DNA from: Planctomycetota bacterium
GTDB lineage: Bacteria; Planctomycetota; B15-G4; JADJEK01
Length of the DNA stretch: 57,567 nucleotides
NCBI GenBank assembly: GCA_016213895.1
Contig: JACQZJ010000049.1
Span: 1 to 57,567 of the forward strand
Direction of reading: 5' to 3'
Shown here: piece after piece, positions 8,468-14,195 of the stretch
Numbering within the stretch: position 1 is the stretch's first letter
Layout of the letters: each line of letters begins with the position of its first letter
Notes under the pieces: generated by a model
Databases searched by the model: none
The model's input: only the letters and a program-made list of their open reading frames with translations
What the model was told of the DNA's origin: nothing
Translations under genes and position numbers: made by a program

Positions 8468-9481
8468 ATGCCCTGCGCCGGGGCGCCGACCCGGCAGGAG
8501 ATGTCGCGGGTGCCGGCCGTCTACTATCTCTGCTGCTGGACGGGCGAAAGCGGGGGCATCAAGGTCCTGTACGACCACGTGCGCCTGCTGCGCACGCTCG
8601 GGGTCGCGGCGCACCTGGCCTCCTACGGCGCGTTCGAGCGCGCCGGTTGGTTCGCGCACGATCCGCGGGACGTGCCGGGCTGCTCCGACCTGCTGCGCCG
8701 CTTGCTGCCCGAGGACGTCGTCGTCCTGCCCGAGTTCTGCATGCGGGACCGCGAGCTTGCGGGCGCGCGCTGCCGCCAGCTCGTCTTGGTGCAGAACACG
8801 AAGCTCGTCACGGGCGCCCTGGATGACTTGCGCTACGAGGGGCTGATCGCCAGCAGCCGGCCGCTGGCCGCGTGGGTGCGGGAGCGAGGACGTCCAGGCG
8901 GTCCGGTCCATCTCGTTCCCGGCATGCTCGAGGAGGAGTGGATCTTCCCGTCGCGCGCGCCGCCGGCGGGCCGCCTGCGCGTGCTCGTCATCGACCGCCT
9001 GGACAAGCACCAGGGCGAGCCGGAGCGCGTGTACGCGGAACTGCTGCGCCACGAGCGGCTGGCCGTGACCTACGTGCGGCCGCGCATGCCGCGCGACGCG
9101 TTCGTGCAGCTCTTCCGCCATCACGACGTCTACGTGCACCTCGGCTACCCGGAAGGCTTCCCGGTCTCGGTGCTCGAGGCCTTCGGCGCCGGCTGCCTGG
9201 TCGTGGGCTTCGCCGGCCTGGGCGGGCTCGAGTTCATGCGGGGCGGCAAGAACTGCTTCCTCGTCGCGGACGGGGACTGGGAGGCCGCGGCGCGCCGCGT
9301 GCTGGCGCTCGAGACCATGCCGCGCGCGGCCTGGGCCGCCATGCTCGCGGCCGCAAGGCGCACGGCGCGGCGCTGCGGCGAGGCCAGGACGCGGCGCGGC
9401 CTCGCGCGTCTGGCGCGGGCCCTGCGCCGCGCGCCCGGCCAGGCGTCCCCCTTCTCCTGGCTCACCCCATGGAAGGCCTGA
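8468..9481 (+). CDS. Glycosyltransferase, GT-B fold (family 4-like), first of pair
   Basis: This 337-residue protein shows the C-terminal nucleotide-sugar binding half of GT-B enzymes: HLGYPEGFPVSVLEAFGAG (the E-x7-E type motif) followed by LEFMRGGKNCFLVADGDW. The N-terminal half begins VYYLCCWTGESGGIKVLYDH, a loop with GG typical of acceptor-binding glycosyltransferases. No signal peptide is present, so it acts in the cytoplasm. An internal ATG at 8501 is an alternative start nearer the conserved sequence. It overlaps the next glycosyltransferase by 13 bases, and the SGNH hydrolase follows in turn. The group probably builds or modifies a surface glycan; the sugar cannot be read. Confidence 0.85.
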   Translation: MPCAGAPTRQEMSRVPAVYYLCCWTGESGGIKVLYDHVRLLRTLGVAAHLASYGAFERAGWFAHDPRDVPGCSDLLRRLLPEDVVVLPEFCMRDRELAGARCRQLVLVQNTKLVTGALDDLRYEGLIASSRPLAAWVRERGRPGGPVHLVPGMLEEEWIFPSRAPPAGRLRVLVIDRLDKHQGEPERVYAELLRHERLAVTYVRPRMPRDAFVQLFRHHDVYVHLGYPEGFPVSVLEAFGAGCLVVGFAGLGGLEFMRGGKNCFLVADGDWEAAARRVLALETMPRAAWAAMLAAARRTARRCGEARTRRGLARLARALRRAPGQASPFSWLTPWKA

Positions 9482-10506
9482 TCGCGCACCTCATGCGCGC
9501 TCCGATCATCGGTGGATCGGAGCTGGAGACGCTGGCCATCACGCGGACCTTCCGCCGCTTCCGCCAGCGCGTGGTCTTTCCGCGGCGCTGCGCCGGGCTC
9601 GGGCAGAGCATCCGCGAGCGCTTTCCGCCCGAAGTCGACGTGGACGCGGTCGCGGACGTGGAGGAGGAGCTGCGCCGCGCTCCGCCCGACCTGCTGCACA
9701 TCCAGTTCCCCTTCATCATCGAGCCCTCTCCGCGCGGGCTCGACTCGGTGCTCGAGCTGCGCCGCTTGCCCGCGCTTCCCGCGGTCTTCACCGTGCACGC
9801 CGCGGTCAACGTGCCGGTGCTCGAGGACCTGCACTACGTGTTTCACACCGAGGGCCTTTACCGGCGCTTCGCCGCGCGCATCCCGCCCGAGCGTGCGACC
9901 ATCTGCGGCAGCCTGGTCGAGCTGCCGGCGGCGCCCAGGGCCGAGAGGCCCGCCAGGGGCCGCGCCGTCATCCTCTGGGTGTCGCGGAACGAGGACGCCA
10001 AGTTCCATCCGGCGACGGGCGACATCTGCCGCGCGGTCCTCGCCGCCTGCAAGGACGCCGCATTTCGCTTCATCGGCCAGCCCGAGGAGGTCCTGCTGCC
10101 GCTCGACGAGCGCGTGAGCGTGATCCCGGCGCCGGCTTCCGACCTCGAGGCGGAATACCGGGGCGCCGACCTGTTCTGGGCCTTTCCCCATCCGCTGCTC
10201 GAGGAGACCTGGTGCCGCACCGTGACCGAGGCCATGGGCCACGGGCTGCCGGCGGTGGTCGCCGCTCACGGCGCCATGCGCGAGCAGCTCGAGCACGGCG
10301 TGCACGGTCTGGTGGCCGCGACCCCGGAGGCGTGCGCCGCCGCGCTGATCGAGCTGTGCCGGGACGGGGCGCGGCGCCTGCGCATGGGCGCAGCGGCCGC
10401 GCGCCGGGCGCGCGCCCTCCACGAGGAGACCGTGGCGCGCCTCGAGGAGATGTACGGCCGCCTGTTGCGGCGGAAGGAGCGGCATGCCGCGCGTCCAGGA
10501 GGGTGA
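9469..10506 (+). CDS. Glycosyltransferase, GT-B fold (family 4-like), second of pair
   Basis: The ATG at 9469 lies inside the end of the preceding glycosyltransferase, which suggests coupled translation. The protein (345 residues) starts MEGLIAHLMRAPIIGGSELE, with the GGSE loop typical of family 4 enzymes. It ends with the donor-binding region FPHPLLEETWCRTVTEAMGH, then GLPAVVAAHGAMREQLEHG. A longer frame upstream (from 8872) is only the shadow of the first gene. It differs clearly in sequence from its neighbour, so they are not a recent duplication. Its own stop lies 22 bases inside the SGNH hydrolase gene, so the three genes likely form one transcript for glycan assembly. Confidence 0.85.
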   Translation: MEGLIAHLMRAPIIGGSELETLAITRTFRRFRQRVVFPRRCAGLGQSIRERFPPEVDVDAVADVEEELRRAPPDLLHIQFPFIIEPSPRGLDSVLELRRLPALPAVFTVHAAVNVPVLEDLHYVFHTEGLYRRFAARIPPERATICGSLVELPAAPRAERPARGRAVILWVSRNEDAKFHPATGDICRAVLAACKDAAFRFIGQPEEVLLPLDERVSVIPAPASDLEAEYRGADLFWAFPHPLLEETWCRTVTEAMGHGLPAVVAAHGAMREQLEHGVHGLVAATPEACAAALIELCRDGARRLRMGAAAARRARALHEETVARLEEMYGRLLRRKERHAARPGG

Positions 10507-11113
10507 GCGCCTGCTCTTCATCGGCGACAGCATCACCGACTGCGTGCACGAGCAGGTCGCGCCGCCGCTCGGCGGCGGCTACGTGCAGATGGTGAGCTGC
10601 CTCTTCGCCGCGCGCCATCCCGAGCTGCGCCTCGCCTTCGAGAACCGCGGCGTGGGCGGCGAGACCATCCGCGACCTGGAGCGCCGCTGGGAACGGGACG
10701 TCCTTGCCGCGCGACCCGACTGGCTGTTCATCATGATCGGGGTGAACGACGTGCTCTACGCCCATTTGCCGGGCCTGCGCGAGCGCGCCGTGGACCTGGC
10801 CGAGTATCGCGCGGCCTACCGGCGGCTGCTGGCGCGCACGCGCGCCGCGACCAGCGCGCGCATCGTGCTCATGGAGCCCACTCCCCTCGAGGAAGACCCG
10901 CGCTCGCCGTCGCACGACCTCATGCGCGAGCGCTGCGCCGTGCTGCGCGAACTCGCAGTCGAGTACGGCTGCGGGCTCCTCGACACCTTCGAGCGCCTCT
11001 ACCGCATGATCACGCGCTTTCCCGGTCAGGGCTGGATGGATGACGTGCCGCATCCGAGCTTGAAGGGGCACGCCGTGGTCTGCCTCGCCGTGCTCGAGCA
11101 CCTGGGCTGGTGA
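10484..11113 (+). CDS. SGNH/GDSL-family hydrolase
   Basis: All four SGNH blocks are visible in this 209-residue protein: GDSIT with nucleophile Ser16, the Gly block NRGVGGET (about 55-61), Asn88 in IGVND, and the Asp/His pair D187-V-P-H190 in the last block. The family includes esterases, lipases and carbohydrate deacetylases. No signal peptide is present. It overlaps the upstream glycosyltransferase by 23 bases. A role removing or adding acyl groups on the glycan made by that pair is reasonable but inferred. The length is normal for a single-domain member. Confidence 0.9.
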   Translation: MPRVQEGERLLFIGDSITDCVHEQVAPPLGGGYVQMVSCLFAARHPELRLAFENRGVGGETIRDLERRWERDVLAARPDWLFIMIGVNDVLYAHLPGLRERAVDLAEYRAAYRRLLARTRAATSARIVLMEPTPLEEDPRSPSHDLMRERCAVLRELAVEYGCGLLDTFERLYRMITRFPGQGWMDDVPHPSLKGHAVVCLAVLEHLGW

Positions 11114-11130
11114 GGCGCCGCGCGGCGCGC

Positions 11131-11690
11131 TCAGCACTCGTCGCGGATGCGCTCGAGCAGCTCGCGCACGTGCACGCCGCGCCGCAGCAGGAACTTCGCG
11201 ATCGCGAGGCGGCCGTGGCGGCAGGCCAGGAAGAAGGCGCATTCCAGCATCTCGTCGGGATCGGCGAAGCTGTGGCCGAACACGTCGGTGTGCGGCTGCG
11301 CGTCCGGGCGCAGGCGGCCTCGGGCGTCGAACTCGCGCTCCACCAGGTCGAGCCGTCCGAGGGCCGCGGCCGCGATCAGGTTGTCCACGCGCGCGCCGCG
11401 CCGGGCGAGCAGCTCCGCGACCGCGGTGTGGCCGAAGCCGAGCGCGCCGTGGTCGAGAAGCGTCTCGGCGGCAGCCGCGCCACCTCGACGGCGTTCTCCG
11501 GGACGGTCTCGCGTTCGGGCTCGATCCCGTTGCCTGCCACGTAGTGGAGGAGGGTGGCGCCGTGGCTCTTCCGCGAGCGCGCGTGAACCAGCGCCGGGTC
11601 CGCGGCGAGCAGCCAGCGCAGCGCCTCCAGGTCGCCCGAGATCACGGCATCGACCGCTGCCTCGAAGCGCTCGGATCCTCCCGTGCCGCC
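11131..11690 (-). pseudogene. Frameshifted ankyrin-repeat gene
   Basis: Two minus-strand frames join into one ankyrin protein. The upstream part (from ~11690) reads SERFEAAVDAVISGDLEALRWLL then HGATLLHYVAGNGIE and ENAVEVAR. Near 11460 the sensible sequence moves to another frame: TLLDHGALGFGHTAVAELL, then NLIAAAALGRLDLV and FFLACRHGRLAIAKFLLRRG. Relatives normally have tens of residues between these two parts, so some sequence has been deleted as well as the frame shifted. No good start codon is seen for the upstream half. The gene is probably not functional. Confidence 0.65.
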
Positions 11691-11758
11691 GGGCGGTCTA
11701 CCTCTTGGAACCGGCGCCGCGCCATCCCTCTTTCCGCCGGACTTTCTCCGCCTGCCCG

Positions 11759-11787
11759 TTGAAGCCTGTTGCGCCGGTGTCTAGAAT
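11759..11787 (+). promoter_or_regulatory. Promoter of the initiator tRNA
   Basis: TTGAAG (11759-11764) and TAGAAT (11782-11787) are separated by exactly 17 bases. They match the sigma-70 type -35 and -10 hexamers at four and five of six positions. Transcription would start near 11794, about 20 bases before the mature tRNA 5' end, which leaves a short leader for RNase P to remove. Confidence 0.7.
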
Positions 11788-11813
11788 CACCCGCTCGGAC
11801 AGACAGCACACAC

Positions 11814-11889
11814 CGCGGGGTGGAGCAGCTGGCAGCTCGTCGGGCTCATAACCCGGAGGTCGTAGGTTCGAATCCTACCCCCGCTACCA
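11814..11889 (+). tRNA. Initiator tRNA-fMet (anticodon CAT)
   Basis: The 76-base cloverleaf begins CGCGGGG and has anticodon loop CTCATAA closed by three consecutive G-C pairs (GGG...CCC), the signature of initiator tRNAs. It also has the T-arm GGTTCGAATCC and a genome-encoded CCA. Position 1 C faces U at position 72, an unpaired end as in formyl-methionine initiators, where C-A is usual. The close match to the well-known bacterial initiator sequence, including GGAGCAG and AGCTCGTCGGGCTCATAACC, makes the call firm. The D-loop is one base shorter than in E. coli. Confidence 0.95.
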
Positions 11890-11895
11890 AACAAA

Positions 11896-11934
11896 CCAAA
11901 GGGAGGTCGCGCTTCGTGCCCGGCCTCCCTTTGG
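11896..11934 (+). terminator. Terminator hairpin after the tRNA
   Basis: CCAAAGGGAGG (11896-11906) and CCTCCCTTTGG (11924-11934) form a perfect 11-base-pair stem with a 17-base loop, 6 bases after the tRNA. The tail is CCTTCTC rather than a long T run. It could also act on transcripts from the hip operon arriving on the other strand. Confidence 0.7.
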
Positions 11935-12007
11935 CCTTCTCTGGCCCCTCGCGACGGCGAATCCGTGAGACGGAGAGTCCGGCGGCGGATACGTTCCATC
12001 GATGCGG

Positions 12008-12895
12008 CTATCGCAGGCGATCGAGCCGCTCGATGATGATCTGAGTCAGAGCAGCGCGCGGGCTGCCGCTCAACTGTGAGGCGGCGATCATCTCCATGAA
12101 CACTTCTCGCAGTGCGAGCAGGTCGGCGATCTTTCGTTCGCTATAGGTCCGGGCGATGCCCAGGTGATCGGCGAAGGCGACGAAGTCGGTGCGTCGCAGG
12201 TGGTTGCGCTTGCCGATGATCGTCAGTGCCAACTCATCTCGCTCCCCCGGGATTGCCAGTCGAGACGACACCAGGTCGTAGGCGGGGCTGAGCGCGATCG
12301 TGCCGTCTTCGCTGGTCAAGAGCGAGAAGTTCTTGCGATGGGCGTCGCCGTTGCCGATCGCGAAGTTGAAGATGGTCACTTCGAACAGCCGCTGGAGGTC
12401 GAGTGGCGCGAAGGAGCAGTGTTCGCGGATGGTCTGCGCGATCTGCTCGTGGCTGCCGGAGTATTTGTCGGGCCCGCCGAGGATCTGGTGCATGTCCTCG
12501 CAGGCGAGCTTCTCGACGCGTCGACCCTTCTTGAGCCGATCGAAGCGCTTCACCAGATACGCGGGCGCGCCATCGGCGAGGTCGATCAGCAGGTGCGGCG
12601 CCGTGCGCAGACCAAAGCGCCGGCCCATCGTCATGCATAGATACTCGTTCTGCGGCAACTCGGCGAAGTCTCGCGTCTGGGGCTTCAAGATGAACTGGCC
12701 CTCACGCGCGACGGGAATGAGTCGGTCGCCTTCGAGCCGCAACGACAGCTTTGGCTGAACGCCGGAGATGCTGAGCTTCCCGGCCATCTTCTGTGCTTCG
12801 AGGGCGATCTCGCTGGATGAGATGGCAATGGTGGGGCGTATCGGTTTGCCGAACATCGTGCGGAGCGCCTTGGAGTCGACCTCAATCGGGGGCAT
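12008..12895 (-). CDS. hipT: HipT-like serine/threonine kinase toxin
   Basis: This 295-residue protein is the kinase part of HipA without its N-terminal subdomain. Visible features are the loop KLSISGVQPKLSL with an SIS motif at Ser42-Ile-Ser44, the ATP-binding Lys in FILKP (K71), the catalytic loop GNGDAHRKN (D184, H186, N189) and the metal-binding Asp in SPAYD (D207). In the described HipBST systems the SIS serines are autophosphorylated and control toxicity, and the E. coli enzyme phosphorylates tryptophanyl-tRNA synthetase. The target here is unknown. Its ATG lies 14 bases inside the end of hipS, so it is the third gene of a coupled hipB-hipS-hipT operon. GC content is lower than in surrounding genes, which hints at transfer. 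Confidence 0.92.
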   Translation of the reverse strand: MPPIEVDSKALRTMFGKPIRPTIAISSSEIALEAQKMAGKLSISGVQPKLSLRLEGDRLIPVAREGQFILKPQTRDFAELPQNEYLCMTMGRRFGLRTAPHLLIDLADGAPAYLVKRFDRLKKGRRVEKLACEDMHQILGGPDKYSGSHEQIAQTIREHCSFAPLDLQRLFEVTIFNFAIGNGDAHRKNFSLLTSEDGTIALSPAYDLVSSRLAIPGERDELALTIIGKRNHLRRTDFVAFADHLGIARTYSERKIADLLALREVFMEMIAASQLSGSPRAALTQIIIERLDRLR

Positions 12896-13211
12896 CGGTC
12901 ACCTCCCGAAGACTCACTGCGCCGACGCAGTCCTCACAGGTGCGCAGCAGCAGACCGAACACGTCCTTCTCATCGACCTTGATGGTCGGGGCGACGATCC
13001 GCAGATACCAGCCCTCGGGCACGAGCCCGGCGAAGAAGGAAAAGAGCACGGGCGACTCGAACGGTTCGGTCTGGAGCGGCAGCGTCAGCGAGATCGCCTG
13101 TCCTCCATCGAGATAGGCACGGTCGTAGACGAACCTGTAGCCGCCGTGATCCAGTTCGGTCACTGTTCCTGCCAGGCGGTCTCGGCAGTAGACGCGGGCC
13201 TGACGGCTCAT
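12882..13211 (-). CDS. hipS: HipS-like antitoxin (HipA N-terminal subdomain 1 as separate protein)
   Basis: The 109-residue product matches the N-terminal subdomain 1 of HipA: GTVTELDHGGYRFVYD, then SLTLPLQTEP (the usual S-x-P-x-P element), FFAGLVPEG and DVFGLLLRTCEDCVGAV. In ordinary HipA this module is fused to the kinase; here it is a separate gene between hipB and the kinase, the arrangement of tripartite HipBST systems in which HipS neutralises the kinase. Its ATG overlaps the hipB stop in an ATGA, and its end overlaps the hipT start, so the three proteins are probably made in fixed ratio. Confidence 0.92.
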   Translation of the reverse strand: MSRQARVYCRDRLAGTVTELDHGGYRFVYDRAYLDGGQAISLTLPLQTEPFESPVLFSFFAGLVPEGWYLRIVAPTIKVDEKDVFGLLLRTCEDCVGAVSLREVTDAPD

Positions 13212-13426
13212 GGCTTCGGCCTCACTTGCAGTTCGTGACCCAGCAGGTCGAGCACCTGCTTCACCTTGTCCAGGCGAACGGTCGGCTTGCCCTGCTCCAG
13301 TTCGCGAACGAAACGCAGACCCACGCCGGCGCGCGCAGCCAGTTCAGGCTGGGTCAGCCCAGCGACCTTGCGAATCCTGGCAATCTCTGTTCCGATTCCC
13401 ACGGCGATAGCCCCGTTCGGGTACAT
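13208..13426 (-). CDS. hipB: HipB-like XRE-family DNA-binding protein
   Basis: The 72-residue protein is a single helix-turn-helix of the XRE/Cro type: GTEIARIRKVAGLTQPELAA then RAGVGLRFVRELEQGKPTVR. It lacks the longer C-terminal tail of E. coli HipB. As first gene of the operon it most likely represses its own promoter by binding the TACCC-N4-GGGTA palindromes near 13410, 13484 and 13557. The ATG at 13426 is the only sensible start. One operator lies inside codons 2-6, so bound repressor would also block the early coding region. Confidence 0.92.
   Translation of the reverse strand: MYPNGAIAVGIGTEIARIRKVAGLTQPELAARAGVGLRFVRELEQGKPTVRLDKVKQVLDLLGHELQVRPKP
13410..13423 (-). promoter_or_regulatory. 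hipO1: hip operator O1 (imperfect)
   Basis: The site reads GCCCCGTTCGGGTA on the plus strand: one perfect GGGTA half-site and one CCC half-site with the outer TA lost. It lies within the first codons of hipB, downstream of the predicted transcription start, so binding would be a roadblock. Confidence 0.55.
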
Positions 13427-13445
13427 TTACTCATGGCACGCCGGC

Positions 13446-13474
13446 ATCATCGGCGTAGGTAGCCTTGATGTCAA
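13446..13474 (-). promoter_or_regulatory. hipBST promoter
   Basis: On the minus strand a perfect TTGACA (13474-13469) is followed after 17 bases by GATGAT (13451-13446), four of six matches to the -10 consensus. Transcription would start near 13438, about 12 bases before the hipB ATG. Operator O2 sits just upstream of the -35 and O1 just downstream of the start. Confidence 0.5.
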
Positions 13475-13483
13475 CGTTCACAG

Positions 13484-13497
13484 TACCCTTTCGGGTA
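13484..13497. promoter_or_regulatory. hipO2: hip operator O2
   Basis: TACCCTTTCGGGTA is a perfect TACCC-N4-GGGTA inverted repeat lying 10 bases upstream of the predicted -35 hexamer. Its centre is 74 bases from that of O1 and 73 from that of O3. Confidence 0.7.
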
Positions 13498-13555
13498 TTT
13501 TTGTGAGGTGTACACCGACATCGTGGAACCACCGACGACGAATGCTGCAGAAGTC

Positions 13556-13571
13556 ATACCCGATCGGGTAT
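13556..13571. promoter_or_regulatory. hipO3: hip operator O3 (perfect 16-bp palindrome)
   Basis: ATACCCGATCGGGTAT is a fully symmetric 16-base palindrome containing the same TACCC/GGGTA half-sites. It is the best-formed of the three sites although farthest from the promoter. The surrounding ~150 bases hold no gene and are unusually AT-rich for this window. Confidence 0.7.
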
Positions 13572-13688
13572 ATTCAAGGTTGTTCCATTCTCATCGGCAT
13601 CGGTGCGAGAACGACTTCTAGGACCTCGGGCGTCCGGGCCGAGAAGTTGTCACTCCATTCGGCCGGGCACGACGGGGGTCATCCTGCG

Positions 13689-13980
13689 GTGGCGCCTGGG
13701 AGCCTCGACGCCGAGGCGTTCGAGAAGTCGGTACGCGCCCGGTACTTGGCCGAGGCGCAGGAGTTCCTCGCCAGCATGCGACCGAGCTGATGGTCGAGCG
13801 GCGCGTGCGAGGGGCTCGGAATCGCGGTCGCGGCGCGCGAGCTGCTCTGCTCGCTCACCGACGAGGAGGTCGCGCTCCTCGCCTGCAAGCTGCTGGCCCC
13901 CTCCGACAACACGCGGGGCCGCTGATCCCGCCTTCGCCGACATGCTGCGGCGCTTCATCGACGACGACGTGCAGCGATAG
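13689..13980 (+). pseudogene. Remnants of two genes, including a thioredoxin/HEAT-gene tail
   Basis: No intact gene is present, but three short coding-like pieces lie in different frames. 13689-13790 ends a frame reading SLDAEAFEKSVRARYLAEAQ then EFLASMRPS and stop, of unknown parentage. About 13809-13928 reads LTDEEVALLACKLLAPSDNT then RGR and stop. 13929-13980 reads FADMLRRFIDDDVQR and stop. The last two match the intact gene ending at 49858 (EEGIEILADKLKARSGNTRG and FANMLRRFIEDDVER). So a paralogue of that gene once stood here and has lost most of its length. Confidence 0.6.
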
Positions 13981-14035
13981 TTCTGGCGGCCGCGGCCAGC
14001 CACGAAGAACCGCCGCCTCGCCGTTGCAGCCGGCG

Positions 14036-14117
14036 GGGAAGTCGTTCCAATTGAGCGGGACTCCGGGCGGCTGCGCGCTTCTTGGGACGGATCGGGGGCA
14101 CGAGGTGGCGCCCGGCG
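14036..14117 (+). repeat. Duplicated upstream element, copy A
   Basis: This stretch aligns with 52982-53063, upstream of the metalloprotease gene. Shared blocks include GGGACTCCGGG / GGACTCCGGG and an identical GGGGGCACGAGGTGG just before a start codon in the context CGATGCTC. It probably once served as the leader of a metalloprotease paralogue. Confidence 0.6.
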
Positions 14118-14195
14118 ATGCTCGTTCTACTGTTCTCCTCTCTTCTCCTGCCGTCTCTTGCGCACGGCCAGGCCAGCGACTGGATGTGGACATGA
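14118..14195 (+). pseudogene. 25-codon leader: orphan signal-peptide start of a lost metalloprotease paralogue
   Basis: The frame MLVLLFSSLLLPSLAHGQAS then DWMWT and stop resembles the start of the intact metalloprotease at 53064 (MLQLLLVPLLLLPVEFGRAN then DWITM). It stops after 25 codons. Its TGA overlaps the ATG of the next gene in an ATGA, so even if it began as a remnant it could now couple translation of the cysteine-protease gene. Confidence 0.55.
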
